A DNA stretch of 34,233 nucleotides from an uncultured Eubacteriales bacterium (lineage in GTDB: Bacteria; Bacillota; Clostridia; Oscillospirales; CAG-272). Below the pieces are notes generated by a model. It was not told the DNA's origin. It made no database searches and worked only from the letters and a program-made list of their open reading frames with translations. The position numbers and the translations under genes were made by a program. The stretch's first letter is position 1. Each line of letters opens with the position of its first letter. Shown here one piece after another: positions 15,892-23,961 of this stretch. The DNA is taken from positions 1 to 34,233 of the forward strand of contig CAKRQL010000015.1 of the NCBI GenBank assembly GCA_934393265.1. Direction: 5' to 3'.

Positions 15892-16956
15892 TCAGAATAT
15901 CTCCACAAGATCCTTTTTAGAGTGGGTGAATATTCTTATTCCGTCATCGGTCGCTATCGCCATATCCTCGATACGGCAACCGTACTTACCCATTAAATAA
16001 ATACCCGGCTCTATCGTGACGACCTCGCCCGCGCGTAAAAGCCTACCCCGCTGGGTCTTTGCGAGGCGCGGCGACTCATGGATGAAGAGCCCGACCGAAT
16101 GACCGAGGGAATGTCCGAACGCGCCGCGGTACTCCGGTACCGAGTCGATTATATCGCGGGCTACCTTATCAGCCTCGGCACAGTCGACTCCGGCTTTCAG
16201 AAACTCCTCTGCGGCGAGCTGTGCTCTGAGAACGGTATTATAGAGCTTCTTTATATCCTCGTCTGCCTTGCCTATAACGACGGTACGTGTCATATCCGAG
16301 CAGTAGCCGTCGAACCTTGCGCCGTAATCCATTGTGAGGAACCCGGGCTTCAGCTTTACATTTCTCGGCGTGCCGTGCGGGAGGGCGGAGGCGTCACCCG
16401 AGACGGCTATCGTATCGAACGCGAGCCCGGAGGCACCGGCGCGGCGCATGAAATACTCAAGCTCCGCCGCGACCTCAATCTCGGTCATATCCGGTGTGAG
16501 AGCTTTCAGAATATGCGTATACGCGGCGTCGGTTATATCCTGTGCGCGCTGCATCTTCTCTATCTCCTCCGGGGTCTTTATCATGCGGAGGCGGTCTATC
16601 ATGTCGCCGATGTCGGAGAACTCCTTATCCGGGAGGTGCTCCTTATAATTCATGAGAGTGGCGTATGATACGCTCGCCCCCTCGAAGCCGACGGTATGAG
16701 AGCCGCGGAGGGCGGCGGCTATGAAGTCCCACCTCTTCTCGGGCATTGAGACGTGAAACTCCTTATCCGCGCGGTTCTCCGCCATTTCAAAATAGCGGAA
16801 GTCGGTTATCAGCTCCGCCGCATCTGCGGTTATGAGCAGCAGACCGTCTGTGAAAGCAAAGCCGGAGAGGTAGTGCTGATCAAGCTCGTCAAGGACTATC
16901 AGGGCGTCGAACCCCTTTTCTTTCATTTCTGTTCTGAGTTCGGAAAGCTTAGGCAT
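15892..16956 (-). CDS. Xaa-Pro aminopeptidase/dipeptidase (M24 family)
   Basis: The 354-residue cytoplasmic dimetal peptidase removes N-terminal residues ahead of proline (PepP/PepQ group). An N-terminal creatinase-like domain (1-125) is followed by the pita-bread catalytic domain. It has all five metal ligands: D210 (MDYGA), D221 (SDMTRT), H286 (GHSLGHSVG), E316 (TIEPGIY) and E330 (RIEDMA). The start at 16956 is set by AAGGAG a few bases upstream; the frame extends further back but without a ribosome binding site. It starts 2 bases after the stop of the TIM-barrel gene, so translation is coupled. Together with efp downstream, the locus gathers two proline-related functions, an arrangement common in Firmicutes. 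Confidence 0.93.
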   Translation of the reverse strand: MPKLSELRTEMKEKGFDALIVLDELDQHYLSGFAFTDGLLLITADAAELITDFRYFEMAENRADKEFHVSMPEKRWDFIAAALRGSHTVGFEGASVSYATLMNYKEHLPDKEFSDIGDMIDRLRMIKTPEEIEKMQRAQDITDAAYTHILKALTPDMTEIEVAAELEYFMRRAGASGLAFDTIAVSGDASALPHGTPRNVKLKPGFLTMDYGARFDGYCSDMTRTVVIGKADEDIKKLYNTVLRAQLAAEEFLKAGVDCAEADKVARDIIDSVPEYRGAFGHSLGHSVGLFIHESPRLAKTQRGRLLRAGEVVTIEPGIYLMGKYGCRIEDMAIATDDGIRIFTHSKKDLVEIF

Positions 16957-16958
16957 TT

Positions 16959-17807
16959 TTATCTCCTTATCGACATATAATATTTTTTCATTGCAAGGGC
17001 GTCCTCCGCCTGTGTCCCTGCGGACTCGCATATCACGGTCGGGGACGCGCCGAGGGTATATATCGCCTCCATGAACGGCTCAAAATCCGGTCCGTACTGC
17101 CTGTCCTCAAAGGTCAGGTGCCGCCTTTCGCCGGAGTCCGTCCACTCTATCTTTGAGAAGTGGCAATGAAGGCTCATGGCTATATCGCTCCCGAGGGCGG
17201 AGCCTATCCTGTCGAACACGCGGATATAGTCCTCTGCCGCTTCGAACACGCCGCCGCAGTCGCGGGCGTTCAGATGTCCGAAATCGACGACGGGGACAAA
17301 CGCCGGGGATATGCGGCAGAGCTCTATCACCTCGTCAAGCGTGCCGAGCTGATTTTTCTTTCCCATAGTCTCGAGCCCTATCTTCACCCCGTGGGTATCG
17401 ACGGCGTCGAGCGTTCTTTTAAGAGTATCTGCGGCGAGGGTCATTGCCTCCCCGCGGCTTATCTTCGCCGCGGAGCCGGAATGGACAACTATCGTCCCGG
17501 CGCCGAGAAGGCGTGCGGCGTCAAGGCTCTGTCTTATGTACTCTATGCTTTTCAGCCGCTTCTCCGGGTCGACGCCCGAGAGAGATATGAAATACGGGGT
17601 ATGGAAGGACATTTTTATTCCCGCCTCCCGCGCGGCGTCCCCCGTTGCCGAGAGGGTCGTCTCCGAGGCGGCGAGCCCGTTCCCCGCCTCGTACTCATAG
17701 GCATCGAGCCCCACGGAGCGGATAAACGCGGGCGCGTCCGTCGTCGACTTATAGCCCGCGGCGCGGAACATTTCCCCATTTCCTCCCGGACCGAAAAATG
17801 CACTCAT
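16959..17807 (-). CDS. Endonuclease IV-like TIM-barrel protein
   Basis: The 282-residue protein has the xylose isomerase-like TIM-barrel fold of the AP endonuclease 2 (Nfo) family, whose members repair abasic sites with three zinc ions or isomerise sugars. Ligand positions line up closely with E. coli Nfo: H69, H109, E145, D175, H178, H216, H230 and E261. The aspartate of the Nfo DxH motif is absent (the residues before H230 are Arg-Arg). Eight of nine ligands are therefore kept. This suggests a metal enzyme, but DNA repair activity is not certain. It overlaps yqeG by four bases (ATGA) and is two bases from the peptidase start, placing it in a three-gene operon. Confidence 0.8.
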   Translation of the reverse strand: MSAFFGPGGNGEMFRAAGYKSTTDAPAFIRSVGLDAYEYEAGNGLAASETTLSATGDAAREAGIKMSFHTPYFISLSGVDPEKRLKSIEYIRQSLDAARLLGAGTIVVHSGSAAKISRGEAMTLAADTLKRTLDAVDTHGVKIGLETMGKKNQLGTLDEVIELCRISPAFVPVVDFGHLNARDCGGVFEAAEDYIRVFDRIGSALGSDIAMSLHCHFSKIEWTDSGERRHLTFEDRQYGPDFEPFMEAIYTLGASPTVICESAGTQAEDALAMKKYYMSIRR

Positions 17808-18331
17808 TTCTGTTTATTCCTTTTCTCTTCTTTCTTTTTCCGCCGCTCGTAGGCGCGGAGAACCGGGCGCTCGAGCACCCGTTTGAATTTCGTAAGTAAA
17901 TCCCGTCTGTCGCGTATCGGTGGGACGAGGATTGCCGGTATGCCCGCCATATGGGCGGCGAGGACATCGGTGAACACCTGGTCTCCCATAAGTATTGCCT
18001 CAGACGGTGTGACACCCATATCCGAGAGGGCGGCGCGCACCCTGCCGGGAAAGGGCTTCTTAGCTTTCCAGTATGCCGGGAGGGACAGCACAGAGTTGAA
18101 AAGCTCTACCCTCTCCCTCCCGTTATTCGACACTATCGCAGCGGAGATCCCCGCGGCGGAGAGCGCCGAGAGCCACGCCGTCACCCCCTCCCCCGGCAGG
18201 GGATTCTCATACGGCTCAAGCGTGTTGTCTATATCGAGGACTATGCCGCGCACGCCCATCGAACGGAGAAGCTCCGGGGTCACGGAAAGATAGCTGTCAA
18301 ACCGGTATTCCGGCACAAGTCCGAAGCCCAT
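17804..18331 (-). CDS. yqeG: YqeG-family HAD-IIIA phosphatase
   Basis: The 175-residue HAD protein has motif I as VLDIDNTL (residues about 31-38), motif II in IVSNNGRERV, the lysine in KAKKPFP and motif III as LMGDQVFTD. The C-terminus is strongly basic (RRKKKEEKRNKQK). YqeG proteins are small cytoplasmic phosphatases conserved in Firmicutes; the substrate is not established to my knowledge. It is the first gene of an operon with the TIM-barrel and peptidase genes, behind a consensus promoter. The start ATG follows a GGAGG-type site. Confidence 0.92.
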   Translation of the reverse strand: MGFGLVPEYRFDSYLSVTPELLRSMGVRGIVLDIDNTLEPYENPLPGEGVTAWLSALSAAGISAAIVSNNGRERVELFNSVLSLPAYWKAKKPFPGRVRAALSDMGVTPSEAILMGDQVFTDVLAAHMAGIPAILVPPIRDRRDLLTKFKRVLERPVLRAYERRKKKEEKRNKQK

Positions 18332-18381
18332 ATCCGCTCTCCTCCCGTAAACTCCGCATACGCGTGTAATCTTTCGCCAAT

Positions 18382-18410
18382 ATTTTAGCAGAACACGGGA
18401 ATAATGTCAA
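18382..18410 (-). promoter_or_regulatory. Promoter of the yqeG operon
   Basis: TTGACA (18405-18410) and TAAAAT (18382-18387) on the minus strand are 17 bp apart, about 50 bases before the yqeG ATG. It is divergent from the tRNA promoter. Confidence 0.8.
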
Positions 18411-18464
18411 GTAAAAGGGGGAGAAAAACCGCGCTGGCATAAGAAAAAAGTTTTTCAAAAGGGG

Positions 18465-18493
18465 TTGACAAGCGGACGGTTGTATGATAAGAT
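18465..18493 (+). promoter_or_regulatory. Promoter of tRNA-Lys
   Basis: TTGACA (18465-18470) and TAAGAT (18488-18493) are 17 bp apart. The predicted start lies about 15 bases before the mature tRNA. Confidence 0.85.
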
Positions 18494-18514
18494 ATTAGAG
18501 CACAAAAATGACAC

Positions 18515-18590
18515 GCCCCTGTAGCTCAGCCGGTAGAGCACTTGACTTTTAATCAAGGTGTCCGGGATTCGAATTCCCGCAGGAGCACCA
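18515..18590 (+). tRNA. tRNA-Lys (anticodon UUU)
   Basis: All arms fold. The D stem is GCTC/GAGC (18524-18527 with 18536-18539). The anticodon stem is CTTGA/TCAAG with loop CTTTTAA (18546-18552, anticodon TTT at 18548-18550). The T stem is CGGGA/TCCCG with loop TTCGAAT. The acceptor is GCCCCTG with CAGGAGC, discriminator A and an encoded CCA. The acceptor stem has one mismatch, C3 opposite A70 (18517 and 18584). The gene stands alone between its own promoter and terminator. Confidence 0.96.
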
Positions 18591-18592
18591 AA

Positions 18593-18626
18593 AAAATCCG
18601 AAAGCGTCTGCTTTCGGATTTTTTTA
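18593..18626 (+). terminator. Bidirectional terminator after tRNA-Lys
   Basis: AATCCGAAAGC-GTCT-GCTTTCGGATT forms an 11-bp stem followed by TTTTTT on the plus strand. A-runs before it give a T run on the minus strand, so it probably also ends the peptidase gene that stops at 18647. Confidence 0.92.
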
Positions 18627-18646
18627 TTTTCTTGTTTTCCCGGGCT

Positions 18647-19135
18647 TTATTTTTTCCGGCGGAAGAGCGCGCGGTATACCTTTGCGGCGGCGCGGCGCGC
18701 GAAATTGAAGCATGCGCGAAGAGGATAGATAAAATTCCACACGCGGACATAGACGCGGTAGCCGCGCTCATCAACGCTGTGGTTCTTCCCCTTGCGGCAG
18801 AAGCCGGAGAGGACGCCTATCACCATACTTTTCGGCACATACTCGCGCACGAAGGTGTTGTCCCCGCGAATGATATAATAGTCGGGGCGGACGGCTATAA
18901 CCCTATGGAGTATATATTTTCCGGAGCCGCCGGTATAGAGGGCGGCGTCATATTTTTTCAGCTCGCCCTCCGGGCGGACTATCAGCACCGTGTCCCTGTG
19001 GGTTCTGAACAGCGGCTCCATGCTCGTGCCCTTTGTCTCAGAGGTATAGAAGCCGAATTTTTCAAGCGACTCTTCGACGCCGTGCGCATATCCGACGACG
19101 GTATCCGCACAGCACTCGTTATTCTCTCCCGGCAT
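18647..19135 (-). CDS. S24/S26-family signal peptidase-like protein
   Basis: The 162-residue protein has the signal peptidase serine motif KGTSMEPLF with S38, followed by HRDTVLI and YILHRVIAV with H77. In the SipW or eukaryotic-type branch a histidine replaces the lysine general base of bacterial type I signal peptidases; H77 in HRVI fits that branch. RGDNTF matches the later family motif. There is no N-terminal transmembrane anchor. The C-terminus has a hydrophobic, basic stretch (VWNFIYPLRACFNFARRAAAKVYRALF, broken by charges) that may associate with the membrane. The substrate is unknown. The gene has its own promoter and a GGGAGG ribosome binding site. Confidence 0.75.
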   Translation of the reverse strand: MPGENNECCADTVVGYAHGVEESLEKFGFYTSETKGTSMEPLFRTHRDTVLIVRPEGELKKYDAALYTGGSGKYILHRVIAVRPDYYIIRGDNTFVREYVPKSMVIGVLSGFCRKGKNHSVDERGYRVYVRVWNFIYPLRACFNFARRAAAKVYRALFRRKK

Positions 19136-19163
19136 AAGTCACGCCTCCCGATCGTTTTTCTAC

Positions 19164-19192
19164 ATTTTATCACACTGCGGAAGATATTTCAA
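19164..19192 (-). promoter_or_regulatory. Promoter of the S26-like peptidase gene
   Basis: On the minus strand TTGAAA (19187-19192) and TAAAAT (19164-19169) are 17 bp apart, about 28 bases before the ATG. A perfect small hairpin (GCCGGA…TCCGGC, about 19199-19213) just upstream may be the end of the enolase transcript, although no T run follows. Confidence 0.65.
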
Positions 19193-19251
19193 GCCCTGCC
19201 GGAAAATCCGGCTCTGCCAGCAAGGGGACCGGGGCGCGGGAAAAAGGCGTG

Positions 19252-20511
19252 TCAGAGCCCGTAGGACGGGGCGAACATCTCGCTCTCTATCGCCATTAAG
19301 CGGTTGTATTTTGCCGTGCGCTCCGAGCGGGCGGGGGCACCGCACTTTATAAAATCGGTACCGAGGGCTACCGCAAGGTCGGAGATAAAGCTGTCCGCGG
19401 TCTCACCGCTCCGGTGCGACATCACGGTACGCCAGCCGGCGCGGCGGGCGACATTCACCGCGGCGGCGGTCTCGGTAAGAGTTCCTATCTGATTAGGCTT
19501 TATCAGCACGGCGTTTGCCGTCTTTTTTTCTATTCCGGCGGCGACGCGGCGCGGGTCTGTCACAAAGAGGTCGTCGCCGACGAGGGTAACACGCTCGCCG
19601 AGGCGGGAGGTCAGGAGCCTCCAGCCCTCGGTATCCTCCTCTCCCATACCGTCCTCCACGGTCAGAATCGGATAGTCACGGACAAGCTCTTCTATAAGCG
19701 TGCAAAGCTCCGCGGAGGTATACCGCCGCCCGCTCCGCGGCAAAAGATACCCGCCGTCGCACACCCACTCCGACGCCGCCATATCAAGCCCGAGCATAAT
19801 ATCCCGCCCGGCGGAATATCCGGCGGCGGAGACGGCGGAGAGGATCAGCTCTATTGCCGCGCGCTCATCCGAGAGACCGGGGGCAAAGCCGCCCTCGTCA
19901 CCGACGCCGGTCGGCAGTCCGCGCTCGCGGAGCTTGTCCTTCAGGGCGGCGTAGACCTCCGCGCCCATACGGACGGCTTCCGAAAAGCTGTCCGCGCCCG
20001 TCGGTATTATCATGAACTCCTGAAAATCCGTGCCCTCGGTCGTATGTGCCCCGCCGTTCAGAATATTCATCATGGGAATGGGCATGTGCTCGCGCAATGC
20101 TCCGCCGAGATAGCGGTAGAGCGGGGCGCGCGCCGCGGTGGCGGCGGCACGGGCGGCGGCAAGAGAGACGGAAAGAATTGCATTTGCTCCGCAATTCGAC
20201 TTATTATACTCCCCGTCAAGTGCTATCATCAGAGAATCGACCCGTCCCTGCTCCGTCGCGGGGACGCCGACTATCGCCGGGGCAATGCGCTCTCTGACAT
20301 TCGAGACCGCGCGCAAAACGCCCTTACCCCTGTACCGTGTATCATTTTCGGTGTCGCGGAGCTCTGCCGCCTCGTGTGCCCCGGTGGAGGCACCGGAGGG
20401 GACGGAGGCGGACGCCGCAGTGCCGTCGCAGAGCGTCACCGTCGCCTCCACTGTCGGGTTTGCGCGTGAATCAAGAATCTCGCGCGCTGTGACGGATGCT
20501 ATTTCGTACAT
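19252..20511 (-). CDS. eno: Enolase (phosphopyruvate hydratase)
   Basis: Enolase converts 2-phosphoglycerate to phosphoenolpyruvate. The 419 residues carry the full catalytic set: the loop serine in PSGASTGAHEA, the histidine and glutamate in GGAHTTEGTDFQEFM, and the glutamate in GDEGGFAP. The magnesium ligands are in GLDMAASEW, VEDGM and GDDLFVT. The lysine is in IKPNQIGTLTET, followed by SHRSGET and a last lysine in IKCGAPARSERTAKYN. The usual SHADNNVD loop reads AHTTEGTD, and TGAP reads CGAP, so the protein is somewhat divergent, though all the reactive residues remain. The gene is divergent from the LysM gene and has AAAGG before the ATG. I saw no clear consensus promoter for it, only an AT-rich stretch at 20600-20625. 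Confidence 0.93.
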   Translation of the reverse strand: MYEIASVTAREILDSRANPTVEATVTLCDGTAASASVPSGASTGAHEAAELRDTENDTRYRGKGVLRAVSNVRERIAPAIVGVPATEQGRVDSLMIALDGEYNKSNCGANAILSVSLAAARAAATAARAPLYRYLGGALREHMPIPMMNILNGGAHTTEGTDFQEFMIIPTGADSFSEAVRMGAEVYAALKDKLRERGLPTGVGDEGGFAPGLSDERAAIELILSAVSAAGYSAGRDIMLGLDMAASEWVCDGGYLLPRSGRRYTSAELCTLIEELVRDYPILTVEDGMGEEDTEGWRLLTSRLGERVTLVGDDLFVTDPRRVAAGIEKKTANAVLIKPNQIGTLTETAAAVNVARRAGWRTVMSHRSGETADSFISDLAVALGTDFIKCGAPARSERTAKYNRLMAIESEMFAPSYGL

Positions 20512-20641
20512 GCTTTTTCTTTTTCCTTTCCATATCGTTTCGGGGAGCAGAGTGCCCCCTCTTTTCGGAATTATTTACCGTGCGGCACGAAAAAATTCAC
20601 TCCGTTATATCATAATATAAAAAGCTACCGAGGAGGCAGAC

Positions 20642-21619
20642 ATGATAATACATAAAACAAGACCCGGGGAGACCGCGCTCTCGGTCGCAAAGAAATACGG
20701 AGCGGATGCAGAGGCGGTCGCCCGCGACAACGGGATATATCCGCGCGAGAGGCTCGCCGCAGGGCGCGAGCTGCTTATACTCCCGCGGCGGAGGGACGGA
20801 GAAAATCCGGGCGCGGGGCTCGCTCTGAGCCTGCTTATCGGATACTTCTACCCCGGGTGCCGCCCGGAGGAGGGGGCGACGGAGCGGGTGCGCGCCGCGC
20901 TTCTCTCGGAATATGTTATACGGCGCGGCGGAATAAGCCGCGCGGGAAGCTGCTTTGCGGCGCGGCGGGAGGCCGCCGCACACGGGGCAGACATCTTTTC
21001 CCGCTATTTTCTGCGGGAGCTGCCGGAGGGGGACGCGGCAGAAAAACTCGCCCGGGTGATAGCGGACAGCTCGCTATCACGCTCTGAGCGCGGCGTGGCA
21101 CTCGGGGGAATCTCCGCACATGCGGGGGCGGAAGAATTTCTCCTCACGCTGAAGCGGGAATGTATGGCGCGGGACCTCGCCCTGATAGCAGAGCTGACGC
21201 CGGAGATGACCGGGCTCTCCTCCGTTCCGGACATAGTGGTGCTGACGCCGGACGAGACGGCGGGTGCCGGGGAGGTATGCCGCGCGATGGCGGATTTTGC
21301 GGAGCGCACCGCCTCCTCCGTCGTTATCGACATAACCCCGCTTACGCTATCCGGCGGGCGGGGCATGACGGCTGAGGAGGCGGTGCGGGAGGCGGACCGG
21401 CGGGGCGGCAGAGTGGAGACCGACGGTGAAACGCTCCTCTCCCGGGTGAGCACCGGGCGGCAGAGCGCGCTGTTCCCCTCCCTCGAATTTATCTGTCGGG
21501 TTGCGCGGGAGGCAGAACGGCTCGGTTGGTGCGGGTTATCAGTCGACGGCTGTCGCGCCGGTGCGCCGCGGCTCACGCTCGCGGCGCATCTCTGCTCCGG
21601 CTCCCGAGGATATATATAG
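20642..21619 (+). CDS. LysM-domain protein with a possible degenerate GH18-like region
   Basis: Residues 1-48 form one LysM peptidoglycan-binding domain (HKTRPGETALSVAKKYG…NGIYPRERLAAGRELLIL). There is no signal peptide, as in the YaaH and SafA type of spore-associated proteins. The remaining 275 residues are Ala/Arg/Glu-rich. They have a strand order that could be a worn GH18 barrel (LLIGYFYPG at the start, ALIAELTPEM, DIVVLTPDE, ERLGWCGLSVDG at the end), but the catalytic DxxDxDxE motif is missing. I infer a non-catalytic relative of LysM-GH18 spore proteins, with low confidence in the second half. GGAGG lies 7 bases before the ATG. It is the only complete gene in the window ending in TAG. 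G+C is very high here. Confidence 0.65.
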   Translation: MIIHKTRPGETALSVAKKYGADAEAVARDNGIYPRERLAAGRELLILPRRRDGENPGAGLALSLLIGYFYPGCRPEEGATERVRAALLSEYVIRRGGISRAGSCFAARREAAAHGADIFSRYFLRELPEGDAAEKLARVIADSSLSRSERGVALGGISAHAGAEEFLLTLKRECMARDLALIAELTPEMTGLSSVPDIVVLTPDETAGAGEVCRAMADFAERTASSVVIDITPLTLSGGRGMTAEEAVREADRRGGRVETDGETLLSRVSTGRQSALFPSLEFICRVAREAERLGWCGLSVDGCRAGAPRLTLAAHLCSGSRGYI

Positions 21620-21668
21620 AAAAACCGCACTTATAATTTGTAAAATTAATTAATTTCGGCTATTTATA

Positions 21669-21697
21669 TTGACTTTCTATTGTGAAAGGTTTATAAT
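21669..21697 (+). promoter_or_regulatory. Promoter of the antiporter-mgtC operon
   Basis: TTGACT (21669-21674) and TATAAT (21692-21697) are 17 bp apart. The leader of about 44 bases is too short for a known K+ or Mg2+ riboswitch. GAAAGGGGG provides the ribosome binding site. Confidence 0.85.
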
Positions 21698-21747
21698 ATC
21701 AGATACTCTATGTAAAGATAGTGTAAACCGATGAAAGGGGGCACGGT

Positions 21748-23184
21748 ATGCTCGATTCTCTCTACGACAGGCTCGGCAACGGGACTGTCGCGCCGATTAT
21801 AATTTCCGTCGCGATAATGCTGTTCGCGGGATTTGCAATGACGCGGATAACGAAGCTCTTAAAGCTCCCGAACGTCACGGCTTACATACTTGCGGGGATA
21901 CTGATAGGTCCTTTCTGCCTGAATCTCATACCGACCGCCGTAATATCCGGTATGGACTTCATAGCCGATATAGCGCTTGCGTTCATTGCGTTCTCCACCG
22001 GTGAGTTCTTCAGGTTCGACGTACTCAAAAAGAACGGCGCAAAGGTCGTCGTCATAACCGTTCTCGAGTCGCTTATGGCGTCACTGCTCGTTTTTATTCT
22101 TACGTTCTTTGTCCTGCGTCTCGACCTCTCCTTTTCCCTCGTCCTCGCGGCTCTCGCGGCGGCGACGGCACCGGCGTCAACGGTAATGACGATACGGAGC
22201 ACCGGGGCGAAGGGCGACTTTGTCGAAACGCTGCTTCAGGTCGTTGCGCTCGACGATGTTGTCGGGCTCGTCGCCTACAGTATCGCAATCTCGGTTGCGG
22301 TAGCGGCAAAGACGGCTCAGTTTGACATCGGGAACATATTTATCCCGATACTCCAGAATCTCGCGGCGGTGGCGATAGGCGGACTGTTCGGCTTCGTTAT
22401 GAAGCTGCTCATGCCGAAAAAGCGCTCTACCGACAACCGACTGATTATATCGGTCGCCCTGCTTTTCAGCTTCTGCGGAATATGCACGGCTATGGGCATC
22501 TCCCCGCTGCTCGGCTGTATGGTTATGGGCACAGTCTACATCAACATAACAAACGACGACAAGCTCTTCAAGCAGCTGAATTATTTCAGCCCGCCGATAC
22601 TTCTTCTTTTCTTTGTGCGCTCCGGCGTCAACTTCCGGCTCGACGCTCTGTTCGGCTCCTCGGCTATCGGGGCGGTGCCGCTTATAGTTGTCGGCGTTCT
22701 CTACTTCTTCGTCCGCATTGCCGGAAAGTATTCCGGCGCGTATCTCGGCTGTCTCGCCGTGAAGAAGGACAAAAAGGTGCGGAACAACTTAGGGCTCGCG
22801 CTGATACCTCAGGCAGGGGTCGCGATAGGTCTCGCGGCACTCGGTGCCCGTGCGCTCGGCGGTGAGGACGGCGCGGCGCTCGAAACGATTATACTCGCGT
22901 CAAGCGTTCTGTACGAGCTCGTCGGTCCGGCGTGCGCAAAGCTTTCGCTCTATCTCTCCGGCTCCTACTCGAACGTTCTCGAAGAGATAGCCCCGGTCGA
23001 GGACGCGGACAAGAAAAACGAGGTCGAAAAGCTCGTCGAGCGGATAGAAAAAATCCGCGCGGAGCTACCCGAAAACAAGCCCACCGCCGTGGAGGAAGAG
23101 GAGCGCGCCTTCCTCGAGGCGGCGGAGGAAGAATATGCCGCACAGTATCAGGCGGCGCGCCGACCCTTCGGGCGGCGAAGATAA
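21748..23184 (+). CDS. CPA2-family cation:proton antiporter (KefB/GerN-like)
   Basis: The 478-residue membrane protein has about 12 hydrophobic segments over residues 15-410. It carries the family's LPNVTAYILAGILIGP start, the FSTGEFFR motif and the paired aspartates of the ion-binding core in VALDDVVGL. CPA2 transporters exchange Na+ or K+ for protons across the cytoplasmic membrane. Instead of a KTN nucleotide-binding domain the C-terminus is an acidic helical tail (EIAPVEDADKKNEVEKLVERIEKIR, then an Ala/Glu-rich stretch) ending in basic PFGRRR. Selectivity for K+ or Na+ cannot be told. It is followed after 10 bases by an MgtC-family gene with a strong ribosome binding site, so the pair is one operon. 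Confidence 0.92.
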   Translation: MLDSLYDRLGNGTVAPIIISVAIMLFAGFAMTRITKLLKLPNVTAYILAGILIGPFCLNLIPTAVISGMDFIADIALAFIAFSTGEFFRFDVLKKNGAKVVVITVLESLMASLLVFILTFFVLRLDLSFSLVLAALAAATAPASTVMTIRSTGAKGDFVETLLQVVALDDVVGLVAYSIAISVAVAAKTAQFDIGNIFIPILQNLAAVAIGGLFGFVMKLLMPKKRSTDNRLIISVALLFSFCGICTAMGISPLLGCMVMGTVYINITNDDKLFKQLNYFSPPILLLFFVRSGVNFRLDALFGSSAIGAVPLIVVGVLYFFVRIAGKYSGAYLGCLAVKKDKKVRNNLGLALIPQAGVAIGLAALGARALGGEDGAALETIILASSVLYELVGPACAKLSLYLSGSYSNVLEEIAPVEDADKKNEVEKLVERIEKIRAELPENKPTAVEEEERAFLEAAEEEYAAQYQAARRPFGRRR

Positions 23185-23194
23185 GGAGGACAAA

Positions 23195-23917
23195 ATGCAA
23201 ATCAACGATCCTATTGCAAAGCTGCTCGGCGACTGGTCGGTAACGCTCACGCTGCCGTCCGTCATTCTGCGTATCAGTATAGCACTTGTGCTCGCCGCGA
23301 TAATCGGCTGTGAAAGATCAAGCAAGCGGCACTCCGCAGGGCTACGCACATTTATTCTTATAACTATCGCGTCGGCAATCGCCATGATGCTCGACATGGC
23401 TATTATAAAAAACACGATGGTGAGTGGTCCGCTCCTTTCCGCCGCATGTATAATCGGCACGGCGATGCTCTCCGGAAACTCCATTCTCTTCTCGTCGCGC
23501 AGCCAGATAAAGGGGCTCACAACCTCTGTCGGTCTCTGGTGCTGCGGTATTCTCGGGCTCGCCGCCGGAGCAGGCTTCTACACACTGACGCTCATTGCCT
23601 TCGTCGCGCTCATCGCTATACTCGCCGTCCTGCCGGCGGCCGAGATATATCTGAAAAACCGCTCCAACCACTTTGAGATACACCTCGAGCTCAAAGACAA
23701 GATGTACCTGCGCGACTTTGTTACGACGATACGCAAGCTCGGGCTCAGAATAGACGACATCGAGCAGAACATGGCATACACCGGCTCCGGGCTCAGCGTC
23801 TACACGATAACGCTGACAATCGACAGCGAGGAGCTGAAAAAATACAAGACGCACAGCGAGATAATCGAAGCTGTCGCCTCTCTTGATTACATAAGCCACA
23901 TAGAGGAAATGAACTGA
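23195..23917 (+). CDS. MgtC/SapB-family membrane protein
   Basis: The 240-residue protein has an N-terminal membrane domain of about five segments (residues 20-145) with the MgtC signature GCERSSKRHSAGLRTFILI. A soluble C-terminal ACT-like domain follows (about 155-240, HFEIHLELKDKMYLRDFV…). MgtC proteins are linked to growth in low Mg2+ and to control of F-type ATPase or ion balance in pathogens; most other members are uncharacterised. The ATG at 23195 follows AAGGAGG by 7 bases; an upstream in-frame start would overlap the antiporter gene and lacks such a site. Its pairing with a cation antiporter suggests a joint role in ion or membrane-potential homeostasis (inference). Confidence 0.9.
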   Translation: MQINDPIAKLLGDWSVTLTLPSVILRISIALVLAAIIGCERSSKRHSAGLRTFILITIASAIAMMLDMAIIKNTMVSGPLLSAACIIGTAMLSGNSILFSSRSQIKGLTTSVGLWCCGILGLAAGAGFYTLTLIAFVALIAILAVLPAAEIYLKNRSNHFEIHLELKDKMYLRDFVTTIRKLGLRIDDIEQNMAYTGSGLSVYTITLTIDSEELKKYKTHSEIIEAVASLDYISHIEEMN

Positions 23918-23961
23918 TATATTACCCGTCCCCGGGGTATCTCCCGGGAGAAGAGGAAAGA

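Noticed and set aside
19414..20469. Plus-strand open frame of 351 codons opposite enolase
   Set aside because: Enolase on the minus strand has every catalytic residue; the opposite frame is low complexity and has no family features.
21698..21747. Possible Mg2+ or c-di-AMP riboswitch before the antiporter-mgtC operon
   Set aside because: The predicted leader is only about 44 bases, too short for the known riboswitch classes, and no stable fold is evident.
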